Shown: positions 1-7,234 of the stretch, one piece after another
Layout: each line of letters starts with the position of its first letter
Position numbering within the stretch: the stretch's first letter is position 1
From: an uncultured Blautia sp.
Lineage (GTDB): Bacteria; Bacillota; Clostridia; Lachnospirales; Lachnospiraceae
Reading direction: 5' to 3'
Assembly (NCBI GenBank): GCA_934408705.1
Contig: CAKRVL010000010.1
Location: 1 to 47,642 of the forward strand
Length of the DNA stretch: 47,642 nucleotides
Notes under the pieces: model-generated
Told to the model about the DNA's origin: nothing
The model's database searches: none
The model's input: only the letters and a program-made list of their open reading frames with translations
Translations under genes and position numbers: made by a program

Positions 1-17
1 AAAAGCCCTGGAGAATT

Positions 18-1013
18 ATGAAGGATGAGAGCATGACGGTAAAATCCAGACTTTTGGAGTTATTAGAACAGCATAAAGGTGAAATTTTATCAGGAGAAGA
101 TATTGGAAAAGAATTATCCTGTACACGGGCAGCTGTATGGAAGGCAGTTAATAGTCTTCGGCAGGAGGGCTATCATATTGAAGCTGGTCCTAATAAGGGC
201 TATATGTTGACGAGAGAGAGTAATCTCATTTCGGCGGAGGGTATCCGTCTGTTTTTGAAGAAGCCACAGGCTGAGATCAGAATATTTGACGAGATAAGCT
301 CAACGAATCTGGAAGCCAGACGGATGGCGGTAAGTGGGCAGGCGGGGCATGGCTCCTTTGTAGTTGCCATGGAGCAGACTGCAGGCAGAGGCCGCCGAGG
401 CAGGGCGTTTTATTCACCTAAAGGAAGTGGCATTTATCTCAGCGTGCTTTTGGAACCGCATGAGACTCTGGAAGGAAGTCTTTTGATCACTACTGCTGCT
501 GCAACTGCAGTATATAAGGCTGTGCGTGATGTTTGTGGCGTAGAGCTTGGGATTAAGTGGGTGAACGATCTCTATAAAGCTGATCGTAAGGTCTGTGGGA
601 TTCTTACAGAAGCTGTAACTGATTTTGAAAGTGGAAATATTGAGTTTGCTATAGTTGGAATCGGATTAAATCTTTATGTGGTAGAGGATCAGCTTCCGGA
701 AGAACTACGGGAAGTGGCCGGAGGAATTTATGAGGATATTCAGTCGGCTAGTGGTGCGGACCGGAATCGGCTCACAGCGCAGATTGTGAATTATCTTCTG
801 GAGGAAACAGAAGAATTGAAGCTGTCCGAGGAATATATAAAGCATAATATTGTTCCGGGACGCGAGATTATGATCATAGATAATAAGAGAAGCAGAAGTG
901 CAAGAGCTCTTTCGATTTGTTCAGATGGGAAGCTTTTGGTACAGGAAGCTGATGGTACCAGGAGTAAACTTTCATTTGGAGAAGTTTCATTAAAAATACC
1001 GCCGGTGAATTAG
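18..1013 (+). CDS. birA: Biotin--[acetyl-CoA-carboxylase] ligase / biotin repressor BirA
   Basis: Bifunctional BirA: it activates biotin to biotinyl-5'-AMP, transfers it to the biotin carboxyl carrier domain of carboxylases, and can repress biotin genes through its DNA-binding head. The N-terminus (about residues 8-65) is a winged helix-turn-helix (SGEDIGKELSCTRAAVWKAV). The catalytic domain shows SSTN (94-97), the biotinyl-AMP loop GRGRRGR (123-129), KWVND (180-184) and the following KVCGIL strand, with a small C-terminal domain. The 331-residue length is normal for the two-function form. ATG at 18 has a GGAG four bases upstream; an in-frame ATG at 33 is a plausible alternative and would remove five residues. 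No biotin operator is visible here, so its targets lie elsewhere. Confidence 0.96.
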   Translation: MKDESMTVKSRLLELLEQHKGEILSGEDIGKELSCTRAAVWKAVNSLRQEGYHIEAGPNKGYMLTRESNLISAEGIRLFLKKPQAEIRIFDEISSTNLEARRMAVSGQAGHGSFVVAMEQTAGRGRRGRAFYSPKGSGIYLSVLLEPHETLEGSLLITTAAATAVYKAVRDVCGVELGIKWVNDLYKADRKVCGILTEAVTDFESGNIEFAIVGIGLNLYVVEDQLPEELREVAGGIYEDIQSASGADRNRLTAQIVNYLLEETEELKLSEEYIKHNIVPGREIMIIDNKRSRSARALSICSDGKLLVQEADGTRSKLSFGEVSLKIPPVN

Positions 1014-1063
1014 ACTATAATCAACTCTGTAAATAAATGCAAGCTAACGGAAGAAGGATATAT

Positions 1064-2215
1064 ATGTACGAGACTACAAAATTATATTATGAGGATGTTT
1101 ATAAAAAAGAATTTGCAGCCAGGGTGCTGGACTGCCGAGAGGGAAAAAAAGGATATGAAGTAATTCTTGACCAGACTGCATTTTATCCGGAGGGTGGTGG
1201 TCAGCCAAGTGATACCGGTGTATTAGGAAACACGAAAGTAAAAGATGTTCGCGAAAAGGATGGTGAACTGATTCATTATACAGACGCACCACTGGAAGTT
1301 GGAGCACAGGTTATTGGTCGGATCGATTGGAAAAGAAGATTTGATCTCATGCAGCAGCATTCGGGTGAACATATTGTAAGCGGACTTGTTCATGAGATTT
1401 TCGGATATGATAATGTAGGATTTCATATGGGCAGTGATGTGATTACTATTGATTTTAGCGGAATGCTGGATGAAGGACAGATGGCAGAGATAGAAGCCCG
1501 GACTAATGAGATTATCTGGGAGAATAAAGCTGTTGAAATTTTTTATCCTACGGAAGAGGAGCTAAATGAGCTGGAGTACAGAAGTAAGAAAGAGCTTTCC
1601 GGATGGGTTCGCATTGTGCGTTTTCCGGGGGCTGATACCTGTGCATGTTGTGGAACCCATGTAACACATACCGGAGAAATTGGAATGGTGAAGCTGCTTT
1701 CTGTAGTGAAATTTCATGAAGGTGTGCGCGTGGAAATGCTATCCGGTAAGCGAGTGCTTGATTATCTGAATATGGTTAATGAGCAGAATCATCAGATATC
1801 AGTGAAGCTTTCTGCAAAGGCAGACAAGACGGCAGCCGCAGTTACAAGGCTTCAGGATGAGAACTTTGCGTTAAAGGGACGGATGCACATACTAGAGGAA
1901 GAGTTTATTGCTGGTGAAGCAGCAAAATGTGCTGGCAAAGAGGATGTTCTTTTGTTTCAGGAAGGTATGGAAGCCGGAGGAGTACAGAAGCTTACCGATG
2001 CCATTTTACAGGTTTGCAAGGGACGTTGTGCAGTATTTTCCAGAAACACAGACGGAAGCTATAAGTATGCAATGGGAGAAAAAGATGGAGATTTGCGTCA
2101 GCTTACTAAGAATATGAATGCAGCATTGAATGGCAGAGGTGGCGGGAAGCCGTTTTTTGTTCAGGGCTCTGTTTTGGCCTCAGAGAAAGAAATTCGTGCT
2201 TTTTTCGGCAAATAA
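1064..2215 (+). CDS. Alanyl-tRNA editing protein, AlaX-L type
   Basis: Free-standing relative of the alanyl-tRNA synthetase editing domain, expected to hydrolyse Ser- or Gly-tRNA(Ala). It has the GGGQPSDTG segment near residues 44-52, the zinc-binding HSGEH motif (H99, H103) and the second metal motif CCGTH (C195, H199). A coiled-coil stretch near 240-290 leads to a C-terminal C-Ala/DHHA1-like domain ending in GGGKPFFVQGSV. This makes it the long AlaX form (383 residues). I prefer ATG 1064 because GGAAGAAGGA lies five bases upstream; ATG 1037 in the same frame has no ribosome site. It follows birA by 50 bases and probably shares its transcript. Confidence 0.94.
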   Translation: MYETTKLYYEDVYKKEFAARVLDCREGKKGYEVILDQTAFYPEGGGQPSDTGVLGNTKVKDVREKDGELIHYTDAPLEVGAQVIGRIDWKRRFDLMQQHSGEHIVSGLVHEIFGYDNVGFHMGSDVITIDFSGMLDEGQMAEIEARTNEIIWENKAVEIFYPTEEELNELEYRSKKELSGWVRIVRFPGADTCACCGTHVTHTGEIGMVKLLSVVKFHEGVRVEMLSGKRVLDYLNMVNEQNHQISVKLSAKADKTAAAVTRLQDENFALKGRMHILEEEFIAGEAAKCAGKEDVLLFQEGMEAGGVQKLTDAILQVCKGRCAVFSRNTDGSYKYAMGEKDGDLRQLTKNMNAALNGRGGGKPFFVQGSVLASEKEIRAFFGK

Positions 2216-2229
2216 GATGAGGTGACATA

Positions 2230-3111
2230 ATGAAAAGGTTTGGAGAATGTCATGCTCATGTGATCATGAATGGTTTGAATTACAAAGAGGCGATTGCTAT
2301 TCATAAAGAACACATAGATGACAATGTAATACGCAGAAATTTAAGCGCCTATCAGAAACAGAACATTACTTTTGTACGGGATGGCGGAGATGCGCTGGGA
2401 GTGTCCAGACGGGCGAAGGATTTAGCTGCTGAGTATGGAATTGATTACCGGACTCCAGTTTTTGCAATTCATAAAAACGGTCATTATGGTGCTATTGTGG
2501 GAAAAGGCTTTTCTGATATGAAGGAATACTATGCCCTGGTAAAAGAGGCAAAGGAGAAGGGTGCAGATTTTATCAAAATCATGACAACTGGCCTTTTAGA
2601 CTTTAATAATCATGGACAGGTTACCGGGACACCGCTTGATAAGAAAGAGGTCCGGGAGATGGTGCACATTGCTCATGAAGAAGGTTTGGCGGTTATGAGT
2701 CATACAAATGGCGTTTACGGTGTTCAGTCAGCTGTGGAGGCTGGTGTTGACTCTGTAGAACATGGAAATTATATTGACAGAGAGACCATCGAGATTCTGG
2801 CTGACAGTGAAACAGTCTGGGTACCAACTCTTGTAACAATTCGAAATCTCAGAGGCTGTGGAAGATATGATGAAAAGACTATTGAGCCTATTATAGAGCT
2901 TGCAGAGGAAAATCTGCGCCTGGCATGGAGCTGCAAGGCAAAGGTTGCTCTTGGCAGTGATGCCGGTGCATATATGGTTCCCCACGGAACAGGAATACTG
3001 AATGAATACAATGCGTTTACAGAGATTCTTGGACAATCAGAAGCTGTGTGTTCCTGGCTTGCAGATGGAGAGAAAAGAATTCAGGACACCTTCAGGCGTC
3101 CTGAATATTAA
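2230..3111 (+). CDS. Amidohydrolase family protein (metal-dependent hydrolase)
   Basis: A TIM-barrel amidohydrolase of the imidazolonepropionase/prolidase-like group. Visible metal ligands are HAH (8-10), the probable carboxylated lysine in DFIKI, the histidines of SHTNG and VEHGNY, and the aspartate of GSDAG. At 293 residues it is shorter than most of this group, which are nearer 400; the usual N-terminal beta-sandwich piece is absent, so it begins directly with the HxH strand. A ribosome site GAGGTGA precedes ATG 2230. It sits 14 bases after the AlaX gene and is likely cotranscribed. Its last 20 bases overlap the end of the convergent lipoprotein gene. Substrate cannot be deduced. Confidence 0.88.
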   Translation: MKRFGECHAHVIMNGLNYKEAIAIHKEHIDDNVIRRNLSAYQKQNITFVRDGGDALGVSRRAKDLAAEYGIDYRTPVFAIHKNGHYGAIVGKGFSDMKEYYALVKEAKEKGADFIKIMTTGLLDFNNHGQVTGTPLDKKEVREMVHIAHEEGLAVMSHTNGVYGVQSAVEAGVDSVEHGNYIDRETIEILADSETVWVPTLVTIRNLRGCGRYDEKTIEPIIELAEENLRLAWSCKAKVALGSDAGAYMVPHGTGILNEYNAFTEILGQSEAVCSWLADGEKRIQDTFRRPEY

Positions 3112-4243
3112 CTGCTGTATAGATATTAGATTCCTTTGATCTTGTAGGATCAAAGGTGATGCAAATGTTAGCTCCGGCTTCCAGATTGCTGGTAGAGGTG
3201 TTTTTGGCTCCCTCAGTAAAGCAGGTTATGGCTGCACCATCACTGGTCTGGAGCGTTACAGTATTTGCAGTATGTCCGATGACTGTGCCGCTCACTGTAT
3301 AAGAAAGATTGCGTCCTCCAAAAGAATCAGGATCATCACCTGTGACTGCCGTAACAGTGACTCCGTTCAGAGAATCTCCCTGGAACTGTCCCTTATAGGT
3401 GAGAGTTACATAGGAACCAGGCGCTGTTCCGCCCTTAAAATAAGCTGGAATCTGGGAGATATCCACATTTATGGAAGTATCTGATCCTGAGGGCAGAACT
3501 GTAAGTATGTTAGTGGAAAGATTCTGAATAGCTGCATGCAGCTTTTGATCTTTGGCAGTTGCATCTTCAGATCCCTGATCAGGTTCAGCGGGAGTTGGTT
3601 CAGGTAATACCAGTGGATCGATGTCAGAGATGCTGAGTACCTTCAGATGGCTGGCATTAAGGGTTGTGCTTTGCTCTTCTGGATTGGAAGCGAATTTTCC
3701 TTTAAAATAAATATATACCCATGCGCCGGTGTGTATGCCATTTTGGTAATATTGTTCGGTTCCTGTTATTGGATAGGTGGCTGTCTTGCCTTTTTTATTT
3801 TTTATAGTGATAGTGTTTGGTGTAAGGCTCTGGACCTCGCCATAAGCTTTACGTTTCTCCAGCTGGTTTTTCTTATGGAAGTCATCAACTACCTTCAGCG
3901 CTTTGACAGTACTGGTATCAGCACTGACAAGCTGTCCCTCATAGATAACACTGATCTCATCGCCTGTAATCATACCGTCTTCACATTCTAATGTGGCCTG
4001 AGACAAGTCAAATGTATAGGCTTGCTCCTGGCTTGTCATTGTGAGAGTGACACCGGTAAAATCCTGAAGTGTGCCCTTGATTTCATCCATATAAACACGT
4101 CGCTTAGGTGTTTCAGAAGCCTCCTGTGCTTCGCTTGTATCTGCCTTCGAGTCGGTGTAATGTGTAAATATGTCACCGGCAGTACATCCGGACAGAGAGA
4201 ACAGCAGACAGGAACTGATAAATAGCTGTGTGAGTTTCTTCAT
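3092..4243 (-). CDS. Putative lipoprotein built of four beta-rich repeats
   Basis: Not a family I can name. The N-terminus is a clear lipoprotein signal, with LSGC as lipobox (Cys about residue 19), so the protein is exported and lipid-anchored. The mature part looks like four diverged repeats of about 65-75 residues, each following a G-x-[LV]-x-x-[LF]-x-x-[NT]-x-[IVL]-T pattern and ending in a strand such as VIYEGQL, IYFKGKF, TLTYKGQF or ICITFD. They begin near residues 56, 138, 237 and 316, with an acidic Pro-rich linker between the second and third. This resembles DUF5666-type OB-like repeats, which is an inference. The start has GGAGGA upstream, inside the end of the 72-codon gene before it, so the two are translationally coupled. 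Confidence 0.8.
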   Translation of the reverse strand: MKKLTQLFISSCLLFSLSGCTAGDIFTHYTDSKADTSEAQEASETPKRRVYMDEIKGTLQDFTGVTLTMTSQEQAYTFDLSQATLECEDGMITGDEISVIYEGQLVSADTSTVKALKVVDDFHKKNQLEKRKAYGEVQSLTPNTITIKNKKGKTATYPITGTEQYYQNGIHTGAWVYIYFKGKFASNPEEQSTTLNASHLKVLSISDIDPLVLPEPTPAEPDQGSEDATAKDQKLHAAIQNLSTNILTVLPSGSDTSINVDISQIPAYFKGGTAPGSYVTLTYKGQFQGDSLNGVTVTAVTGDDPDSFGGRNLSYTVSGTVIGHTANTVTLQTSDGAAITCFTEGAKNTSTSNLEAGANICITFDPTRSKESNIYTAVNIQDA

Positions 4244-4245
4244 TT

Positions 4246-4464
4246 TTACTTTGTATCCTCCGAATCCAGAAAGGGTACAGGGAGAAAGTCAAAAATCTGT
4301 CGGTATGCATCCCATTCCTCCAGATTATCGGACATACGGTAGCCCAGTCCTGTACATTCTGTAGTTGCATTGGTGTTCAGATAATTGTCATAAAATATAT
4401 TATAAGGGTTTTGAAGACTGGAATTTCTGGTGTCGGAATATCCCCGGGATGATTCTTTACTCAT
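4246..4464 (-). CDS. Small hypothetical protein, 72 residues, coupled to the lipoprotein
   Basis: No known domain. The 72-residue product is hydrophilic, rich in Asn, Ser, Asp and Tyr, with no signal peptide or membrane helix, and carries a central NYLNTNATTECTG segment. It is judged real because AAGGAG lies ten bases before its ATG on the minus strand and because its stop is two bases before the ATG of the lipoprotein gene, whose ribosome site lies inside this gene. The pair is therefore probably one operon. Function unknown. Confidence 0.65.
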   Translation of the reverse strand: MSKESSRGYSDTRNSSLQNPYNIFYDNYLNTNATTECTGLGYRMSDNLEEWDAYRQIFDFLPVPFLDSEDTK

Positions 4465-4636
4465 AAATAGCTGCTCCTTTTCATTATTTTCTCTGGATAT
4501 GCTCCAGCATATATTTAGAGTATGCTAAAACTTCAGGAGTATACACTATCTATGCACAAGTATCTAAAGTATCTGTGCGACAAGGAATGCCAGTACCCAT
4601 CGTTGTCTTCAGTGTGAATATTATAACAAATACATA

Positions 4637-4664
4637 TTGAAATTTCCATATTTTGTGTTATAAT
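4637..4664 (+). promoter_or_regulatory. Sigma-A-type promoter for the THF riboswitch-folT unit
   Basis: TTGAAA at 4637-4642 and a perfect TATAAT at 4659-4664 with a 16-base spacer. A start about seven bases downstream would place the first helix of the riboswitch (4681) within roughly ten bases of the 5' end of the RNA. The 405-base gap between the divergent genes (4465-4869) otherwise holds the riboswitch and leader described below; in 4465-4630 I see nothing I can name. Confidence 0.8.
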
Positions 4665-4680
4665 CGTGTAGAATAAATAA

Positions 4681-4784
4681 TAGCGAAGTAGGAATTTATG
4701 CGTTAAGTGTTCATTGGCTGGGGAGTCGCCGTGAAACGAAAAGCAGTAAGATTGCTTACGATATATTTTCCGCACCCGTTGCTA
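4681..4784 (+). promoter_or_regulatory. THF (tetrahydrofolate) riboswitch, class I
   Basis: Matches the THF aptamer by both conserved bases and pairing. Seen: AGTAG after the first strand, the invariant CGTTAAGTG (4701-4709), ACGAA (4736-4740), and a GCACCCG 3' segment corresponding to the family's GCAUCCG. Helices: P1 TAGCGA (4681-4686) with TTGCTA (4779-4784); P2 GGAA (4691) with TTCC (4768); P3 TTCATTGGC (4711-4719) with GCCGTGAA (4728-4735); and a GTAAG/CTTAC hairpin (4746-4759). GGGGAG in the P3 loop can form the family's pseudoknot with CACCC. Placement directly upstream of folT fits: sensing reduced folate should lower folate import. Confidence 0.93.
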
Positions 4785-4823
4785 CATGTGAGAACATCTC
4801 ATAATGTGGAGGGATTATTATTT

Positions 4824-4847
4824 ATGGTAACTACTCTGTTATTTTAA
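4824..4847 (+). CDS. Possible 7-codon leader ORF between riboswitch and folT
   Basis: An ATG at 4824 follows a good ribosome site, GGAGGG (4808-4813), by ten bases and opens a seven-codon frame encoding MVTTLLF, closing with TAA 22 bases before the folT ATG. The site lies just 3' of a hairpin TGAGA/TCTCA (4788-4800). It is out of frame with folT, so it would be a separate leader peptide or a ribosome-loading site, not an N-terminal extension. No independent evidence of translation. Confidence 0.3.
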   Translation: MVTTLLF

Positions 4848-4869
4848 TCATTATGGAGGTGTTTTTATT

Positions 4870-5430
4870 ATGCGTAAAAACAAACAGACATGGAGTGTTA
4901 AGACACTTGTATTTATGGCACTTTTGGTTGCAATCCAGCTTGTATTGTCCCGTGTGCTGGTAATCGATCTTGGTGTGTATCGTATTACACTTGGAACTAT
5001 TGCTACTATACTGGCTGGTCTTTGGATGGGACCTGTAGCCGGTGGTGTGGAAGGAGCTGTTGCTGATATTATTGGCTGTTTTATGAAGGGCTATGGCATT
5101 AATCCACTGATTACCCTGTCTGCAATAATCTGGGGCGTGGTTGCCGGACTGGCAGGAAAACTTATGGCTGAGAAGAGCAGAAAAGTAAAAACAGGGATTA
5201 TGTGTGCAGCAATTGTAATTGCAGGCGTGATTGGAACTCTTGGATTGACAACAGCTGGACTGGTAATGATTGGAGCAAACTTCTATGCAATTATGCCAGG
5301 ACGTCTTGTACAGTTTGCAATTATGACTCCAATTTACTGTGTACTTACAAGTCTTCTTTATTTCAGCCCTCTTACAAGTATGGTAGTTGGCAATGTGAAA
5401 TCAGCGAAGCTTGAGAATAAGACTGTATAA
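4870..5430 (+). CDS. folT: Folate-family ECF transporter S component FolT
   Basis: Membrane substrate-binding subunit of an energy-coupling-factor vitamin importer, specific for folates. The 186-residue protein has about six hydrophobic helices and the family pattern RITLGTIATILAGLWMGP followed by GGVEGAVADIIG near residues 38-75. The shared EcfA/A'/T energising module is not in the window, as is usual for group II ECF systems. The ATG has GGAGGTG eight bases upstream. The THF riboswitch immediately upstream independently supports folate as the cargo. A strong hairpin terminator follows, so the gene is monocistronic. Confidence 0.94.
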   Translation: MRKNKQTWSVKTLVFMALLVAIQLVLSRVLVIDLGVYRITLGTIATILAGLWMGPVAGGVEGAVADIIGCFMKGYGINPLITLSAIIWGVVAGLAGKLMAEKSRKVKTGIMCAAIVIAGVIGTLGLTTAGLVMIGANFYAIMPGRLVQFAIMTPIYCVLTSLLYFSPLTSMVVGNVKSAKLENKTV

Positions 5431-5472
5431 AGTGAACTATATTTTTATAAAATAAGATTCCCCAATAAAAAG

Positions 5473-5519
5473 GACTGTGAACAGTTTGAAGCAATGACAA
5501 ACTATTCACAGTCTTTTTT
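5473..5519. terminator. Bidirectional intrinsic terminator between folT and the GNAT gene
   Basis: GACTGTGAACAGTTT (5473-5487) pairs with AAACTATTCACAGTC (5499-5513) with one mismatch, followed by TTTTTT on the plus strand and preceded by an A-run that gives a T-run on the minus strand. The minus-strand GNAT stop codon lies inside the tail, so it serves both convergent genes. Confidence 0.9.
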
Positions 5520-6279
5520 ACTTGGTGTTAGCAGGTGTCCTTACCCGGAACCAATAGGTATATAGGTAATGAAGTCCCAAGGATTCGTAGAGAGTACGGG
5601 CTGGTGTGTTACCCTCCACAACCTGTAGATAGACTTTTGTTGCCCCTTTCTTTTTGCCTTCCTTCAGGAGTGCGGTACAGATCTGGCGGGCATATCCATT
5701 GTGGCGGAAATCCTCATGGACATGGATGGCATACAAACCGATATAACTACGATCAAGGATTCCAAGACCGGTGGCTATGATTTTTCCATTATCCCAGATT
5801 GAGGCGCAGATGGTGTCTTTTACAATGGCGTGGTACATAGAGGGTACAACTTCTCTATGTATTGGATTAGTAGTCTCCTTCAGATCGAAAAGACTTTGAA
5901 TCCAGATATCAGGAATATCGTCTGTGAGAGTTACCAGATCACAGGGGGAGGACAGATCAGTGCCATCCAGAGAAGCTGCCATGACATTTGTGGTATGTTG
6001 GATTTCGTAGCCTCGATTTTCCAGAAGATAATCAAAATCAGGGGAAACCAGGGGGCTGATTTTGAAAATAGCCGGACTGTCAAGACGGGCGTATTCTGTT
6101 TCACAGAAAGAAACCTTTTCACGCCAGGAAAGGGTGGAGGTTCCGAACTGCTCTACGCTGTTGGTCCTATGTGTGTAAAAATAAGAAAAACGGAGAATCC
6201 ATCCATCATAAAGCTCCATTTTGTGGGATGGCCATGCGTTTAGTGACATATCTTCAATCTCTTTAATGATTTTGTCCAT
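5518..6279 (-). CDS. GNAT-family N-acetyltransferase
   Basis: Acetyl-CoA-dependent acyltransferase of unknown substrate, 253 residues. The N-terminal half (SLNAWPSHKMELYDGWILRF) is typical of a two-part clostridial GNAT group, and the C-terminal half contains the acetyl-CoA site: IHVHEDFRHNGYARQICTALL followed by KVYLQVVEGNTPARTLYESLG. I choose the ATG at 6279 because AAGAAGG lies seven bases upstream; the longer frame back to 6378 adds a non-conserved, AT-rich-encoded segment without a ribosome site. It follows the SGNH hydrolase gene by 107 bases on the same strand. Confidence 0.88.
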   Translation of the reverse strand: MDKIIKEIEDMSLNAWPSHKMELYDGWILRFSYFYTHRTNSVEQFGTSTLSWREKVSFCETEYARLDSPAIFKISPLVSPDFDYLLENRGYEIQHTTNVMAASLDGTDLSSPCDLVTLTDDIPDIWIQSLFDLKETTNPIHREVVPSMYHAIVKDTICASIWDNGKIIATGLGILDRSYIGLYAIHVHEDFRHNGYARQICTALLKEGKKKGATKVYLQVVEGNTPARTLYESLGLHYLYTYWFRVRTPANTK

Positions 6280-6338
6280 GAAAAAACCTTCTTTGGTATT
6301 AAATTTATGGTAATTATACATAATTGAATCCGGCATTG

Positions 6339-6386
6339 CAATAAAAAAATAATAGCCATTATATACAATAAAAAACAATAGCTATT
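6339..6386. repeat. Short imperfect direct repeat, two AT-rich units
   Basis: Two near-identical 21-22 base units, 6339-6360 and 6366-6386, each starting CAATAAAAAA and ending ATAGC(C/T)ATT, separated by five bases. They fill the gap between the SGNH and GNAT genes. Function unknown; they may be a simple duplication. Confidence 0.5.
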
Positions 6387-7004
6387 TTATATATCGAAAG
6401 ATAACAGGAGGGGATACAGCCTGTCTGCCAGAAATTTTTGTCCCTGACTGGTAAGATGAATCCCGTCAGTCGTAATTGAAGAATATCCATACTTGCGTGC
6501 TTCTTCATTTAATTCCTGATGAAGTGTGAGATAAGGCAGTTGAAACTGCCTGGCAAGTTTTTGAATATTTTCTGCCATGCTATGACGAAGAGGAAGCCAG
6601 GCTTGATAAAATGCAGGGCAGGGAAAAAGAAATGGCTCCATTAAAATAATTCGAGAGGTTGATTTTGTTAATATTGTTAAAAGTTCTTCATAGTGTGTTT
6701 GAAAAGAATATTGCATTGTATGCTGCTGCTCCTCTGTTCGGCAGGTGTTCATCATCATTCCAATATCATTGATTCCTATTAAAATTGTTATGATTTCACT
6801 GATCAACCCTGGATTCTGTTTTACTCTTTGCAGGAGTCTGCTTACAGTGAAGCCATCTATACCATGATTACGTACCTGACAGTCTATTCCATCTGAAAGG
6901 AAATGATCTGATAATATTTTTACATATCCATTGCCAAGAAAATTGTCGGAAAAGCAGTGATCGCAGTCTGTGATGCTGTCGCCTAAACATGTTAATATTG
7001 TCAT
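6387..7004 (-). CDS. SGNH/GDSL-type hydrolase
   Basis: Small cytoplasmic esterase/lipase of the SGNH fold, 205 residues, no signal peptide. Block I is CLGDSIT (Ser about residue 9), block III is IGIND near 72-76, and block V is TDGIHLTSQG near 181-190, supplying the Ser-Asp-His triad. An excellent AGGAGGTGA precedes the ATG and a TATAAT (7029 to 7024 on the minus strand) lies only 20 bases upstream, implying a very short leader. Probably heads a two-gene unit with the GNAT gene. Substrate unknown. Confidence 0.9.
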   Translation of the reverse strand: MTILTCLGDSITDCDHCFSDNFLGNGYVKILSDHFLSDGIDCQVRNHGIDGFTVSRLLQRVKQNPGLISEIITILIGINDIGMMMNTCRTEEQQHTMQYSFQTHYEELLTILTKSTSRIILMEPFLFPCPAFYQAWLPLRHSMAENIQKLARQFQLPYLTLHQELNEEARKYGYSSITTDGIHLTSQGQKFLADRLYPLLLSFDI

Positions 7005-7081
7005 AATTTCACCTCCTAAGGCTATTATACTCCATTGAGAAAGTAGTTTATAGTTTTTTTAGAAAAATTGTAAAAAAAGAC

Positions 7082-7110
7082 TGGACAAATAGAAATGGAA
7101 CACCTATAAT
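7082..7110 (+). promoter_or_regulatory. Promoter of the Tad pilus operon
   Basis: TGGACA (7082-7087), 17-base spacer, perfect TATAAT (7105-7110). The first gene starts about 118 bases after the expected transcription start, leaving a long leader. No other good promoter appears before the end of the locus at 16663, so it probably drives all eleven genes. Confidence 0.8.
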
Positions 7111-7117
7111 AAGACTC

Positions 7118-7203
7118 ACCAGAAGTCATCTGGTATCGAAAGTCATCCTTTCGGATTGACTATTCCCTATTCTACGAAAGATAAAATGCAGTATAATCCT
7201 GCA
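7118..7203 (+). promoter_or_regulatory. Structured leader of the Tad operon, with competing helices
   Basis: Helices visible in the untranslated leader: ACCAG (7118-7122)/CTGGT (7130-7134); CGAAAG (7137-7142)/CTTTCG (7148-7153); and TGCAG (7187-7191)/CTGCA (7199-7203). CTTTCG can instead pair with a second CGAAAG at 7175-7180, and AGTCATCC (7141-7148) can pair with GGATTGACT (7153-7161), so the pairings exclude each other. It does not match c-di-GMP-I or -II, preQ1 or other riboswitch consensus I know. No T-run follows. Confidence 0.45.
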
Positions 7204-7234
7204 GTGAAATACCTAGGATATCCCCCTGTTAAGA

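Noticed and set aside
7118..7203. c-di-GMP riboswitch upstream of the Tad operon
   Set aside because: Neither the class I nor the class II conserved core is present; only generic alternative helices are seen.
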